From contig NZ_CP036295.1 in assembly GCF_004801255.1 (NCBI RefSeq), positions 2,938,001 through 3,002,000 of the forward strand: 64,000 bases of DNA. The letters run 5' to 3'. Source of the stretch: Desulfovibrio desulfuricans (GTDB taxonomy: Bacteria > Desulfobacterota > Desulfovibrionia > Desulfovibrionales > Desulfovibrionaceae). The position numbers were made by a program, and so were the translations under genes. Under the pieces are notes generated by a model. The model searched no databases and was not told the DNA's origin. It was given only the letters and a program-made list of their open reading frames with translations. This document shows positions 30,713 through 40,735 of the stretch, piece after piece. How positions within the stretch are numbered: the first letter of the stretch is position 1; the number at the start of each line of letters is the position of its first letter.

Positions 30713-30781
30713 CGCGCCCCTGTGCGGTTGACGCAATGCCGGAACTCGGTTCCGGCTCTGCGTCTCCGGCGCAGGGGCGCG
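30713..30781 (+). terminator. Nested hairpin between mreB and mreC
   Basis: Outer arms CGCGCCCCTG and CAGGGGCGCG enclose an inner perfect hairpin CCGGAAC-TCG-GTTCCGG, followed by GTTTATTAT. It could terminate part of the transcripts or protect the mreB 3' end. The rest of the gap, 30782-30965, has no gene that I can support. Confidence 0.55.
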
Positions 30782-30965
30782 GTTTATTATGCACCGCTTT
30801 AAGAGCGTTGCGCACGTTAAAACGCCCCGGCAGGGCTGCGCGAGCCGCCTTGCGCCACGTAACCCCAAGGCTCGGCATCCGCGCGGCCTGACGGCGAAGT
30901 GAGCGTGACTTTCACCTCTGAACGTGCAACGCTTCATAGGTAATCTGCTCTAGGAGCTTCGGCCA

Positions 30966-31856
30966 GTGACATTGCGGCGTCTTCTCCTCCTCGCGGGCAC
31001 TTTGCTCATCCTGTTTCTGGGTATGTATTCCTGGAACCAGCGGACGCGTTTTCTGGACGATTTGGCCGCAAAACTGGGGCTGGAAATCACCGGCGCGGTG
31101 CTCACCCCCATCCGCTCCGCGCAGGACACTGCAGAAAGCATGTGGGACCGCTATTTTGACCTGGTGAGCGTGCGCGAAGAAAACGAGGCCCTCAAGCAAA
31201 ATGTAGCCGAGCTCGAAGCCCGCCTGCTCGCCAACGGCGAGGATCTGGCCGAGCTCAAACGCCTGCGCGCCCTGGTGCAGTTGCCTGTAGACCAGACCTG
31301 GCGTCCGCTTGGCGCGCGCGTACTCTCGGGCCGCATGGGGCCCAACGCCGTTCTTGACAGCATCACCATCAGCCGTGGCTACAGCACGGGCGGGCGGCCC
31401 GGCACACCGCTGGTCACCCATCTGGGCCTTGTGGGCCGCGTGCTCAAGGCCAGCGCCCACAGCTCCATCGTGCTGCTGCTCACCGACCCCAGCAGCCGCA
31501 TTGCCGTTTTTTCGCAGGAGACCCGCGCTCCCGGCATCCTGGTTGGCATGGGCACAGGCCAGAAGCTTGAAGTCAACTTTGTGCAGCGCGACGCCAAGGT
31601 AAAACCCGGCGAGATCCTCATCACTTCCGGCCTGGACGGCAAGTATCCCAAGGGCATACCCGTGGCCAAGGTTCTCAAGGTCGCCCCCTCGGACTACACC
31701 CAGTTTATGGCCATCAAGGCCGACCCGCTGGTCGATCTGCAGCACCTTGAAGAAGTGCTGCTGCTGGAACCCACCGGCGCGCCGCGTCCGCTGGACCTGG
31801 GCGACGCGCCCAAAGAATTCGTCGGGCCGCCCGCGCCCAAAAGCGCCACGCCATGA
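30966..31856 (+). CDS. mreC: Rod-shape protein MreC
   Basis: This 296-residue bitopic protein has an N-terminal helix (about 4-22), a periplasmic coiled coil with VREENEALKQNVAELEARL (about 70-100) and a beta-rich domain, including LVTHLGLVGRV and GEILITSGLDGKYPKGIPVAKV. It links MreB to PBP2 and RodA. The start is GTG at 30966 with AGGAG upstream. It overlaps mreD by 4 bases. Confidence 0.94.
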   Translation: MTLRRLLLLAGTLLILFLGMYSWNQRTRFLDDLAAKLGLEITGAVLTPIRSAQDTAESMWDRYFDLVSVREENEALKQNVAELEARLLANGEDLAELKRLRALVQLPVDQTWRPLGARVLSGRMGPNAVLDSITISRGYSTGGRPGTPLVTHLGLVGRVLKASAHSSIVLLLTDPSSRIAVFSQETRAPGILVGMGTGQKLEVNFVQRDAKVKPGEILITSGLDGKYPKGIPVAKVLKVAPSDYTQFMAIKADPLVDLQHLEEVLLLEPTGAPRPLDLGDAPKEFVGPPAPKSATP

Positions 31857-32323
31857 ACAAGTTCAGCAGCACTGCATGGTGGCTTTGTTTTATGGCCGGG
31901 GCCATTATTTTGCAGGCGGCCGTGCCGGGGCTTGATGTGCTCACGGTGGGGCTGATCATCCTGCTGCAGGAGCGCGACTACAAAAACATGCTCTGGCTGC
32001 TGCCCCTGTTTATCCTGCTGCAGGAGGGCATGGGCACGCGCCCGTTTGGCGCGGTCATCGTCTGGTATGCGGCGGTGATAGTGCTGTTCAAGATGGGCCG
32101 CTGGCTTTTTGAAGTGGAAAACTTCATCTTTGTCTTTTTACTTTCCGCCTGTCTGGGCGCTGCATACTACGCGGTGGCCTGGCTTATGGCCCCCTTGCAA
32201 AACCTGCCCCTCGACGTGCAGGGAACCCTGGACCGAAGCCTGATTCAGGCTATCTTTGTGCCTTTCGCCTGGCGGCTGTTGGTGGCCACCCGCCACTGGA
32301 ACCCCCATGATCAGGAAAACTGA
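31853..32323 (+). CDS. mreD: MreD-like rod-shape membrane protein
   Basis: This 156-residue protein has about five hydrophobic helices. Sequence similarity is weak, as is usual for MreD, and the call rests on size, topology and position between mreC and the PBP2 gene. Its ATG overlaps the mreC stop (ATGA), and its end overlaps the mrdA start. Confidence 0.75.
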   Translation: MNKFSSTAWWLCFMAGAIILQAAVPGLDVLTVGLIILLQERDYKNMLWLLPLFILLQEGMGTRPFGAVIVWYAAVIVLFKMGRWLFEVENFIFVFLLSACLGAAYYAVAWLMAPLQNLPLDVQGTLDRSLIQAIFVPFAWRLLVATRHWNPHDQEN

Positions 32324-34223
32324 CAACACCTCCCTGCTCGCGCACAGCGACAAAGGCTCGCACAAGGGCATACGTTCCTGGCTCAAAATTCAGGTTGAGA
32401 GCGAGGGCTATCAGCCGCCGCGCGCTGGCGCCATCCTGCTGCAGGTCATGGTGGGACTGATGTTTTTTGTGCTGGTGGTGCGCTTTTGGTATCTGCAGGT
32501 GCACCGGGGCGAGGAGTTTGCCCGTCAGGCGCAGGACAACCGCCTGCGCATCGAGCGCATTTTTGCCCCGCGCGGGCGTATCCTGGACGACAAAAGCAGG
32601 GTGCTGGCCGACAACCGCACGGCCTACGGCCTTTCCATCGTGCGCGAAGACTGCCACGACATACCCGCCACGCTGGCCCAGATCAGCGAGTGGTCGGGCA
32701 TACCCCTGCAGCAGATCTGGGACAAGTTCCGCCAGGACCGCTTTAAAGTTAAGCCTTTTGAACCGCTGTTGCTCATCACCGACATTGATTTTGATCTGGT
32801 GGCGCGCATCGAATCCGAAATCCACGAGTGGCCGGGGCTGGAAATTGTGGTGCGCACCAAGCGCAGTTACCCCGAGCGCGAGCTTTTTGCCCATATTCTG
32901 GGCTACGTGGCAGAAGCCAACGAACAGGAAATGGCCGCAGACAGCGCCCTGGCCATGGGCGACCTGGTAGGCAAGCAAGGGCTGGAACTCGAGCTGGAAA
33001 AACAGCTGCGGGGCCGCAAGGGCCTGTATGATGTGGAGGTGGACGCCCACGCCCGAGTGCTTGGCAAAACCCTGCGCGAAGAACCGCGCGGCGGCCACGA
33101 AATACACCTTTCGCTCGACGACGGGCTGCAAAAGGCCGCATGGGACGCCCTGGGCGGCGAGGCTGGTTGCATCGTGGTCATGGAACCCGACAGCGGCAAG
33201 CTGCGGGCGCTGGTAACCTCGCCCGCCTACGACAACAACCTTTTTGCCGCCGGCATCTCGCAACGCGACTGGGACGCCCTGCGCACCAACAACCGGTTTC
33301 CGCTGCAGAACCGCGTCATCCAGAGCGTTTACCCCCCGGGCTCGGTCTGGAAGCTGATTATGGCCACCATGCTGCTGGAAAAAGGCGTCAACGCGCGCGA
33401 AAGCGTGTTCTGCCCCGGTCAGGTCAAACTGGGCAACCAGATATTCCGCTGCTGGAAAAAAGGCGGGCACGGGTCAGAAGACCTGGTGCACGCGCTCATA
33501 GACTCGTGCGACGTCTACTTCTACCAGATGGGCGACCGTCTGGGCATTGACAAGATCGAGGAATTCGCCAAGGCTTGCGGTTTCGGGCGGCCCACGGGCA
33601 TTGACCTGCCGCACGAAAAATCTGGCCTCGTGCCCTCGCGCGACTGGAAGCGGCGGCGCTTTGGCCGCCCCTGGACGCGCGGCGAAACCTACAACGTGTC
33701 CATCGGCCAGGGCTACACCCTGGTTACCCCGGTGCAGGTGGCCGTGTTTGTGTCGGCCCTGCTCAACGGCGGGGAGCTGCTCAAACCCCAGCTGGTCGAC
33801 GACGCCACCCGCGAGGTGCGCGGACGGGTTCCCGCCAAGCCGGAGACGCTCAAATTTGTGGTCGAAGCCATGCGCCGCACCGCCAACGGCGGCACGGCCA
33901 AGGTCGTGGGCCGCAAGGACGCCGACATTGGCGGCAAAACCGGCACGGCCCAGGTGGTCAAGCTCAAGATGACCACTGGCGACCGCCGCCTGAAAACCTC
34001 GGAGATGGAATACGCCCAGCGCGACCACGCCTGGATAGCCACCTGGGGCTCCAAGGAAGGCAAGACCTATGTGGTTATCGTCATGGTGGAGCACGGCGGC
34101 GGCGGTTCAAGCGTGGCCGGTCCTATAGCCCGCAAGGTGTACGATTATCTTTTTGGCCCGGACCCCAACGCGCCCATGCTCGCCATGCCTGCCCCCCCCC
34201 CGGCGGTCGATCACCCCGAATAG
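32307..34223 (+). CDS. mrdA: Penicillin-binding protein 2 (elongation transpeptidase)
   Basis: This 638-residue class B PBP has one N-terminal membrane helix, a pedestal domain with FAPRGRILDDKSRVLADN, and a transpeptidase domain with the active serine in PPGSVWK (about residue 348) and the KTG motif in GGKTGTAQ (about 543). It crosslinks peptidoglycan with RodA. The frame extends to 32256, but ATG 32307 matches family starts and overlaps the mreD end by 17 bases. It ends in a short Pro/Ala tail. Confidence 0.95.
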   Translation: MIRKTDNTSLLAHSDKGSHKGIRSWLKIQVESEGYQPPRAGAILLQVMVGLMFFVLVVRFWYLQVHRGEEFARQAQDNRLRIERIFAPRGRILDDKSRVLADNRTAYGLSIVREDCHDIPATLAQISEWSGIPLQQIWDKFRQDRFKVKPFEPLLLITDIDFDLVARIESEIHEWPGLEIVVRTKRSYPERELFAHILGYVAEANEQEMAADSALAMGDLVGKQGLELELEKQLRGRKGLYDVEVDAHARVLGKTLREEPRGGHEIHLSLDDGLQKAAWDALGGEAGCIVVMEPDSGKLRALVTSPAYDNNLFAAGISQRDWDALRTNNRFPLQNRVIQSVYPPGSVWKLIMATMLLEKGVNARESVFCPGQVKLGNQIFRCWKKGGHGSEDLVHALIDSCDVYFYQMGDRLGIDKIEEFAKACGFGRPTGIDLPHEKSGLVPSRDWKRRRFGRPWTRGETYNVSIGQGYTLVTPVQVAVFVSALLNGGELLKPQLVDDATREVRGRVPAKPETLKFVVEAMRRTANGGTAKVVGRKDADIGGKTGTAQVVKLKMTTGDRRLKTSEMEYAQRDHAWIATWGSKEGKTYVVIVMVEHGGGGSSVAGPIARKVYDYLFGPDPNAPMLAMPAPPPAVDHPE

Positions 34224-34307
34224 CCGGCAAGGCGACGGCCCCGCCGCATCAGGCAATATTTACTATGAAACCTGCAACCACACAGCATCAGCAAGCGAAC
34301 ACGCAGC

Positions 34308-35414
34308 ATGGATAACCGTCTGTACAGCTATATTAACTGGGGCCTTCTGGCCTGCATGATGCTGCTCTATCTTGTGGGCGTGGGCAATCTGTATTCCGCC
34401 AGCGGCACGCGGGTCGAGTCGGGCCTTGCCTTCAACTCGTTTTACCAGCGCCAGCTGGTATGGGGCCTGTGCGGCGTGGCGTGCATGCTGCTGGCCATGC
34501 TGTTTGACTACCGCCAGCTGCGCAACCTTGCCTGGCCGTTCTTTCTCATAACCGTATTTTTACTGCTGCTTGTGCCCATTGCCGGCAAAACGGTTTACGG
34601 GGCCAAACGCTGGATATCGCTTGGCTTCATGAGCCTGCAGCCCTCGGAGATGGCCAAGCTTTCGGTGCTTGTGCTGGTGGCCCGCCTGCTGGCCCGCGAC
34701 AGCCGCCCCCTGGGTTGGAAGCACTTTTTCAGCGTGCTCTGCGTCGGGCTCATACCGTGCGGGCTTATCGTCATCCAGCCCGACCTTGGCACTACCCTGC
34801 TGATACTGCTGATCATGGGCGGCATGATCCTGTTCCACGGGCTCAAGGGCTATGTGCTCAAAACATGCCTGCTGGCCGCGCCTGCCGCGGTGGCCCTCAT
34901 GTGGGTTGTGGGCATGCACGATTACCAGCGGCAGCGCATCCTGACATTTCTTGATCCGGGCAACGACCCGCGCGGCACGGGCTACCACATCATCCAGTCG
35001 CGTATTGCCATCGGCTCGGGCGAGCTGTGGGGCAAGGGATTTCGCGAGGGCACGCAAAGCCAGCTGCGCTTTTTGCCCGAACGCCATTCGGACTTTGCCG
35101 TGGCCGTTTTTGGCGAAGAATGGGGATTTGTGGGCTGCGTGGCGCTCGTTACCCTTTTCTGTCTGTTTCTGCTCTCCATCTTTTCTTCGGCGGTGCAGGC
35201 CAAAGACCGTTTTGGCAGCACCCTGGTGGTGGGCGTATTTTTTTACTTTTTCTGGCAGATATTCATCAACATGGGCATGGTGATCGGCCTTATGCCGGTG
35301 GTGGGCATTCCCTTGCCCTTCATCAGCTACGGCGGCAGCGCCACGGTGGTCAACTTCACCCTGTTGGGCATAGTTCTTAACGTGTCCATGCGCCGATTCA
35401 TGTTTAAGAGCTGA
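34308..35414 (+). CDS. mrdB: Peptidoglycan polymerase RodA (SEDS family)
   Basis: This 368-residue protein with about ten helices polymerises lipid II together with PBP2. SLGFMSLQPSEMAKL, VIQPDLGTTLLIL and the C-terminal GLMPVVGIPLPFISYGGSA are SEDS signatures. An 84-base gap follows the PBP2 gene. The ribosome site is weak. Confidence 0.96.
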   Translation: MDNRLYSYINWGLLACMMLLYLVGVGNLYSASGTRVESGLAFNSFYQRQLVWGLCGVACMLLAMLFDYRQLRNLAWPFFLITVFLLLLVPIAGKTVYGAKRWISLGFMSLQPSEMAKLSVLVLVARLLARDSRPLGWKHFFSVLCVGLIPCGLIVIQPDLGTTLLILLIMGGMILFHGLKGYVLKTCLLAAPAAVALMWVVGMHDYQRQRILTFLDPGNDPRGTGYHIIQSRIAIGSGELWGKGFREGTQSQLRFLPERHSDFAVAVFGEEWGFVGCVALVTLFCLFLLSIFSSAVQAKDRFGSTLVVGVFFYFFWQIFINMGMVIGLMPVVGIPLPFISYGGSATVVNFTLLGIVLNVSMRRFMFKS

Positions 35415-35436
35415 CAGCAAGTCAAAGGGGAACAAC

Positions 35437-35778
35437 GTGGCAAAGGACGAAATCGCCTACCTCGGCTCCGACACCGTGTATGAAGGCAAGCTTCACTTCA
35501 AGGGTACCGTGCGTATCGAAGGCCGCTACACCGGTGAAATTGTCAGCGACGGAACCCTCAACGTGGGCAAGGACGCCCAGGTGCAGGGCACCCTTGATGT
35601 GGGCGAGCTGCTGCTTTCCGGCCGCTTTAGCGGCGAGGTGACCGCCAAGCGCCGCGTGGTGGTGTACAGTTCCGGCGTACTCGAAGGCCAGCTGGCCACC
35701 CCCAACCTGCTGACGGAAGAAGGCGGCATCATCGAGGGACAGATCAGCATGAAAGGTCCGGCCAAGCCCAAGGCCTGA
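35437..35778 (+). CDS. Bactofilin (polymer-forming cytoskeletal protein)
   Basis: This 113-residue protein is built on a single right-handed beta-helix domain. Repeats such as GTVRIEGRYTGEI, GTLNVGKDAQVQGTLDVGELLLSGRFSGEV and EGQLATPNLLTEEGGIIEGQI are typical of bactofilins, which polymerise without nucleotide and can set cell curvature or anchor wall enzymes. The start is GTG with AAAGGGG upstream, 22 bases past rodA, so it is probably part of the shape operon. Confidence 0.92.
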   Translation: MAKDEIAYLGSDTVYEGKLHFKGTVRIEGRYTGEIVSDGTLNVGKDAQVQGTLDVGELLLSGRFSGEVTAKRRVVVYSSGVLEGQLATPNLLTEEGGIIEGQISMKGPAKPKA

Positions 35779-35961
35779 CAACAGCGCCAGACAGACCCTC
35801 CCCGGCATGCGTGCCCGCTGCCGGGCCATTGGGGGGGGCCATATTTGCCTGATGCAGGAAAATAGCGCATAGTTGGTCTTGGAATACGTGTTACAAACCA
35901 GATCAACAACACTGCGCGACAGGCCTGAAAACCTGTTGAGCGCTTTCCTCAGGAGGCACCT

Positions 35962-36516
35962 ATGGCACACGATTATTTCCGTGCGCTCAGGGATGTGGCG
36001 CTGGTTATCAATTCCAGCCTTGAGCCCCGCGAAGTTCTGCACAAAATCACCGAGCAAACCGCTGCAACCATGGGCTGCAAGGCAAGCACAATACGCCTGC
36101 TTGACAGCACGGGCCGTTTTTTGCTGCCCAGCGCCGCTTACGGCCTTTCCTCCACCTACATGCGCAAAGGCCCTGTGGAAGTAAAACGCAGCGGTCTTGA
36201 CGGCGAAGTACTCTCCGGCAAAACCATCCATCTCAAAGACGCCACCGCCGACGGACGTTTTCAGTATCCCGAGTCCGCCAAATCCGAGGGTCTGGTCTCC
36301 GTGCTTTCGTCGCCCCTTATGGCCGACGGCAAGGCCATTGGCCTTATCCGCGTGTATTCGGACGTGGAGCGCGAATTCAGCGCCGACGAAGAAACCTTTA
36401 TGGAAGCCGTGGCGGCCATCTCTGCCCTGGCCATCGAGAACTCGCGCCTGCACGAAGCCCTGCGCAACAACTACGAGCTGATGGCCAAACACGCCTACTC
36501 GCTTTACGAAGACTAG
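35962..36516 (+). CDS. GAF-domain protein
   Basis: This 184-residue protein is almost entirely one GAF domain (about 15-165). It has [18 protein letters not shown] at the start, [12 protein letters not shown], then [21 protein letters not shown] and a C-terminal helix. No output domain is attached, so it may sense a small molecule and act on a partner. CAGGAGG precedes the ATG. It stands between the bactofilin and gapA genes. Confidence 0.85.
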   Translation: MAHDYFRALRDVALVINSSLEPREVLHKITEQTAATMGCKASTIRLLDSTGRFLLPSAAYGLSSTYMRKGPVEVKRSGLDGEVLSGKTIHLKDATADGRFQYPESAKSEGLVSVLSSPLMADGKAIGLIRVYSDVEREFSADEETFMEAVAAISALAIENSRLHEALRNNYELMAKHAYSLYED

Positions 36517-36700
36517 GACGCGTCTTCAGACGGTTTTACCGCTTCCGGCCTGTGCTGCAGGCCTGTGCTGCAGGCCGTGCGCCGCAGACGGCGCGGCGCA
36601 ACTCGCTGGCGCATCCGCAGGCCGCTCCCGCAGACAGCGCCCCATTACGCCTGAAGGTCAGTCATCCGCCATTTCCCTCTACGTTATGAGGATCTTGCAT

Positions 36701-37717
36701 ATGAACAAAATCAAAGTTGGCATTAACGGTTTCGGCCGCATCGGCCGGCAGGTTTTCCGCGCCCTGCACCAGAGCTACCGCGACCGTGTGGAAGTGGTCG
36801 CCATCAACGATCTCTTCGACGCGGAATCCAATTTTCATCTGCTGGAGTACGACTCAGTCTATGGCCGCGCCTACCTCGACGCCAAGGTCGAGGGACAGGA
36901 CGCCAGCGTGGGCGACTGGAACATCCACTGCTTTGCGGAGCGCGACCCCAAACAGCTGACCTGGGGCGCGTACGATGTAGACATCGTGGTGGAAAGCACG
37001 GGCATCTTCCGCTCTGCCACCCAGGCCGCCGTGCATATTGAAAACGGCGCCAAAAAGGTCATCATCACCGCCCCGGCCAAGGAAGAAGACATTACCATCG
37101 TCATGGGCGTAAACCACGAGCAGTACGACCCGGCCAAGCACCATGTGGTCTCCAACGCCTCGTGCACCACCAACTGCCTTGCGCCCGTGGCGCTTGTGCT
37201 GCAGCGCAAGTTTGGCATCGAGATGGGCAACATGACCACCATCCACTCCTACACCAACGACCAGCGCATTCTCGACATGGCCCACAAGGACCCGCGCCGC
37301 GCCCGCGCCGCCGCCTGCAACATCATCCCCACGTCAACGGGCGCCGCCCAGGCCGTGGCCAAGGTTATCCCCGAGCTCAAGGGCAAATTTACCGGCTACT
37401 CGCTGCGCGTGCCCACGCCCACAGTTTCGGTGGTGGATTTTTCCGCCATCCTGGAAAAATCCACTGATACCGAAGGCCTGCTCGGCGAGCTCAGGCAGGC
37501 TTCGGAAACCTACCTCAAAGGCATCCTGGCCTACAACGAAAAGCCGCTGGTCTCCATGGACTTCAAGGGCGACCCGCATTCCTCCATCCTTGAGGCTCCC
37601 TACACCACGGTGCAGGAAGGCCGCCTGGTCAAGATCGTGGCCTGGTACGACAACGAATGGGGCTACTCCAACCGCGTGTGCGACCTCGCCTGCCTCATGG
37701 GGGCCAAGGGGTTTTAG
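36701..37717 (+). CDS. gapA: Glyceraldehyde-3-phosphate dehydrogenase, type I
   Basis: This 338-residue glycolytic and gluconeogenic enzyme has the NAD-binding start [19 protein letters not shown] and catalytic C155 in SNASCTTNC. The active-site His lies near 182 in [10 protein letters not shown], and [11 protein letters not shown] is near the C-terminus. GAGG at 36688-36691 supports ATG 36701 over an upstream ATG at 36686. A terminator follows. Upstream (36517-36685), a short GGCCTGTGCTGCA direct repeat is the only feature seen. Confidence 0.96.
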   Translation: MNKIKVGINGFGRIGRQVFRALHQSYRDRVEVVAINDLFDAESNFHLLEYDSVYGRAYLDAKVEGQDASVGDWNIHCFAERDPKQLTWGAYDVDIVVESTGIFRSATQAAVHIENGAKKVIITAPAKEEDITIVMGVNHEQYDPAKHHVVSNASCTTNCLAPVALVLQRKFGIEMGNMTTIHSYTNDQRILDMAHKDPRRARAAACNIIPTSTGAAQAVAKVIPELKGKFTGYSLRVPTPTVSVVDFSAILEKSTDTEGLLGELRQASETYLKGILAYNEKPLVSMDFKGDPHSSILEAPYTTVQEGRLVKIVAWYDNEWGYSNRVCDLACLMGAKGF

Positions 37718-37749
37718 CCTCGCCGTCTGACAACGGATAAAACCGATCA

Positions 37750-37792
37750 GGCCCCCGGTTTACGCTCCGCACGGTGCGTACCGGGGGCCTTT
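37750..37792 (+). terminator. Terminator after gapA
   Basis: GGCCCCCGGT and ACCGGGGGCC form a perfect 10-base stem, followed by TTT. The loop is about 20 bases and contains a smaller GCAC/GTGC pairing. Confidence 0.75.
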
Positions 37793-37813
37793 GTCGCAAC
37801 AGGGAGCGTGTTT

Positions 37814-39277
37814 ATGGGCGGTTCGGCACAGGGCAAAGCCCCGCACATTCTGGACGTGCCGGTGGGCATGGACGCCGTGGGCGAAAGGGAAGAATTTGAC
37901 AGCATGGGGCGGGTCATGGTGCCCGCCGACCGATACTGGGGAGCGCAAACACAGCGCTCGCTCGAGCATTTTGCCATCGGCGATGACAGAATGCCCATGG
38001 AGATCTGCCGCGCGCTCTGCCTGATAAAAAAGGCCAGCGCGCTGGTCAATGCCCGTATGGGCAAACTGCCTCCATGGAAGGCGCAGGCCATAGACCGCGC
38101 CGCGCAGGAAGGCATGGACGGTCTGCTGGACGGGCATTTTCCCCTTTTTGTCTGGCAGACGGGTTCGGGCACGCAGACCAACATGAACGTCAACGAGGTT
38201 TTGTCCAACCGCGCCATACAGTTGCTGGGCGGCGTCATGGGCAGCCAGAAACCCGTAGGCCCCAACGACGACGTCAACATGAGCCAGTCGTCCAACGACG
38301 CCTTTCCCACGGCCATGCATCTGGCTGCCGTGCTGAGCTGCGACGCCAGGCTGCTGCCGGAGGTGGAGGCGCTGGCCCAGGCAGTTGAGCTCAAGGCTGC
38401 CCAGTGGATGGATGTGGTAAAGATAGGCCGCACCCACCTGCAGGACGCCGTTCCCCTGAGCGTGGGGCAGGAGTGGTCGGGCTACGCCGCCCAGCTGCGC
38501 GCCTGCATGGAGTACCTGTGCGCGGCCCGCAACGGTCTTTACCCGCTGGCCCTGGGCGGAACAGCCGTGGGCACGGGCCTCAACGCGCCTGCGGGCTTCA
38601 GCGAGGCAGTCGCGCACGAGCTGGCGGTTATTACGGGCAAGCCCTTTGTCACGGCCCCCAACAAGTTTATGGCGCTGGCGTCGCAAGACGCGGTGGTGCG
38701 CTTCAGCGCCGCCCTGCGCGGGCTGGCCGTGGCGCTCATCAAGATAGCCAACGACATGCGCTGGCTTGCGGCAGGGCCGCGTTGCGGGCTGGCCGAGCTG
38801 CAGCTGCCGGAGAACGAACCCGGCTCATCCATCATGCCCGGCAAGGTTAACCCTACCCAGTGCGAGGCCCTGATCATGATCGCCATACAGGTCATGGGCA
38901 ACGACAGCGCCGTTGCCCTGGCCGGAAGTCAGGGCAACTTTGAACTCAACGTCATGCGCCCGGTCGCGATCAAAAACGTCCTGCACTCCATAACCATTCT
39001 GGCCGACGGCTGCCGCAAGTTCCGCCAGCATTCCGTGCAAGGCACCGAGCTCAACAGGACCAGAATAGACTTTTTTGTCAACAACTCCCTCATGCTGGTT
39101 ACGGCGCTTTCACCGGTTATCGGCTACCAGCAGGCGGCAAAAATTGCGGAAAAAGCCTCCGCAGAGGGCCTTACCCTCAAAGAGGCAGCCCTGGCGCTGG
39201 GCGCGGTAACTGCGGAGCAGTTTGACAGCATCGTGCGGCCAGAAACCATGATCGGGCACGGCCTGGCCGGGGCCTGA
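37814..39277 (+). CDS. fumC: Fumarate hydratase, class II
   Basis: This enzyme of about 487 residues interconverts fumarate and malate without an iron-sulfur cluster. [48 protein letters not shown] and the superfamily signature [11 protein letters not shown] (around residue 336) are all present. ATG 37814 has GGGAG 8 bases upstream; a GTG at 37808 is also in frame. It extends about 25 residues further at the N-terminus than E. coli FumC. It is flanked by terminators and so is monocistronic. Confidence 0.96.
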   Translation: MGGSAQGKAPHILDVPVGMDAVGEREEFDSMGRVMVPADRYWGAQTQRSLEHFAIGDDRMPMEICRALCLIKKASALVNARMGKLPPWKAQAIDRAAQEGMDGLLDGHFPLFVWQTGSGTQTNMNVNEVLSNRAIQLLGGVMGSQKPVGPNDDVNMSQSSNDAFPTAMHLAAVLSCDARLLPEVEALAQAVELKAAQWMDVVKIGRTHLQDAVPLSVGQEWSGYAAQLRACMEYLCAARNGLYPLALGGTAVGTGLNAPAGFSEAVAHELAVITGKPFVTAPNKFMALASQDAVVRFSAALRGLAVALIKIANDMRWLAAGPRCGLAELQLPENEPGSSIMPGKVNPTQCEALIMIAIQVMGNDSAVALAGSQGNFELNVMRPVAIKNVLHSITILADGCRKFRQHSVQGTELNRTRIDFFVNNSLMLVTALSPVIGYQQAAKIAEKASAEGLTLKEAALALGAVTAEQFDSIVRPETMIGHGLAGA

Positions 39278-39311
39278 CAGACTGGCCGCGCAGCTGGCCC
39301 CCTCAGGTCGA

Positions 39312-39360
39312 CAGCTGAAAAATCCGGCAGGGGAGCAACCCCTGCCGGATTTTTCAGCTG
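39312..39360. terminator. Bidirectional terminator between fumC and the oxidoreductase operon
   Basis: A perfect 22-base inverted repeat starting CAGCTGAAAAATCCGGCAGG surrounds a 5-base loop. A- and T-tracts on either side of the GC core serve both convergent transcripts. Confidence 0.95.
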
Positions 39361-39394
39361 TACCAATCCGCGTTCCGCCGCCAGGCGGGCCGCG

Positions 39395-39937
39395 CTAGGC
39401 GAAGTTGTAGCCCTGCTCCAGCGCCTTGGCGTTGGCAGCGATCAGCTTGGCGTAGTGCGCGCTGACCACGTGGTTCAGGGCTTCCTGCACCACGTTGAGG
39501 GGCAGAGCGCCGGTGGCCTTGAGCCACGCGCCCAGCGCCACCATGTTGGCCATCTTAACATTGCCCAGCTCGTGCGCCATGTCGTTGACGGGGATATACA
39601 CCGTGCGTTTGGCGGCATCGAGCAGGTTTTCGTCCACCAGCGAGGCGTTGACAATCTGCACGCCGTCCGCAGCCAGCCGGGGCTGGAACTTGTCGAGCGA
39701 AGGCCCGTTGAGAATGATGGTGGACATGGGCTCGCGAACCAGGGGCGAACCGATGGGGTGCTCGTCGAGCACCACCGTGCAGTTGGCCGTACCGCCGCGC
39801 ATCTCCGCCCCGTACACGGGGATAAAGCTCACTTCAAGCCCGTGCTCCATGCCCGCCTGGGCCAGCAGGTTGCCAATAAGCATAACGCCCTGGCCGCCAA
39901 ACCCGGCCATGATCACATCCTGATATACGCTAGGCAT
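39395..39937 (-). CDS. 2-oxoacid:ferredoxin oxidoreductase, gamma subunit
   Basis: This 180-residue subunit has the opening VIMAGFGGQGVMLIGNLLAQAG and PVYGAEMRGGTANCTVVLDE, the standard gamma-chain marks of 2-oxoacid:acceptor oxidoreductases. It is the last of four genes (delta-alpha-beta-gamma). ATG 39937 has GGGAGG upstream and overlaps the end of the beta gene by 8 bases, so the two are translationally coupled. Confidence 0.92.
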   Translation of the reverse strand: MPSVYQDVIMAGFGGQGVMLIGNLLAQAGMEHGLEVSFIPVYGAEMRGGTANCTVVLDEHPIGSPLVREPMSTIILNGPSLDKFQPRLAADGVQIVNASLVDENLLDAAKRTVYIPVNDMAHELGNVKMANMVALGAWLKATGALPLNVVQEALNHVVSAHYAKLIAANAKALEQGYNFA

Positions 39938-40733
39938 GGTCGGCCTCCCCATTGGCGGTCATGTCCTTGTACACCCCAAGGGGAAATACGGGTATCATGG
40001 CCTCGGCAATGCGTTTGTTGGCGGCAATGGGGTCCAGGTGCCAGTTGGTGGGGCAGCCCGAGAGCAGCTCGATAAAGCCAAAGCCCAGACCCTGCAACTG
40101 CACCTCAAAGGCCTTGCGCAACGCCTTTTTGGACTCGCGCACGTGCTTGACCGAATCCAGCGAGCAACGGGCGGAGTATGCCACACCGTCCAGCTGGGCC
40201 ATAATTTCGGCCATACGGATAGGCCCGCCCTCGTTGCTGACCGAGCGCCCCTGCCGCGAAGTGGTGGTCTTTTGCCCCACCAGCGTGGTGGGGGCCATCT
40301 GACCGCCGGTCATGCCGTACACCGTGTTGTTGATGAAGACGGCGGTGATCTTTTCGCCACGGTTGGCCGCGTGCATCGATTCGGCCATGCCGATGGCGGC
40401 CATGTCGCCATCGCCCTGATAGGTGAACACCACAGAGTCCGGACGGGCGCGGCGCACCCCTGTGGCCACGGCGCAGGCGCGGCCATGCGGGGCCTCAAGG
40501 CCGTCCACGTTAAAGTAGTCGTAGGTAAAGGTGGCGCAGCCCACAGAGGCCACCAGAATGGTGCGCTCGGCCACGCCCAGCTCGTGCAGCACCTCGGTCA
40601 CCAGCCTGTGGGCAATGCCGTGGTGGCAGCCGGGGCAATAGTGGGTGGGGCGCTCGTTGAGCACGGGGTTGGTATCAAAAACCAGGCTTTCGCCCTCGGC
40701 GGGACGCAGGGCGTCCAGTTCCTGAGCTTGCAT
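39930..40733 (-). CDS. 2-oxoacid:ferredoxin oxidoreductase, beta subunit (TPP-binding)
   Basis: This 267-residue subunit binds thiamine diphosphate. HYCPGCHHGIAHRLV starts the domain, and YQGDGDMAAIG followed by NNTVYGMTGGQMAPTT is the Mg-TPP motif. Only the first cysteine pair is seen (CPGC), so it may lack a cluster of its own. The thi operon in this window supplies its cofactor. It lies 2 bases from the alpha gene. Confidence 0.93.
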   Translation of the reverse strand: MQAQELDALRPAEGESLVFDTNPVLNERPTHYCPGCHHGIAHRLVTEVLHELGVAERTILVASVGCATFTYDYFNVDGLEAPHGRACAVATGVRRARPDSVVFTYQGDGDMAAIGMAESMHAANRGEKITAVFINNTVYGMTGGQMAPTTLVGQKTTTSRQGRSVSNEGGPIRMAEIMAQLDGVAYSARCSLDSVKHVRESKKALRKAFEVQLQGLGFGFIELLSGCPTNWHLDPIAANKRIAEAMIPVFPLGVYKDMTANGEADHA

Positions 40734-40735
40734 GA

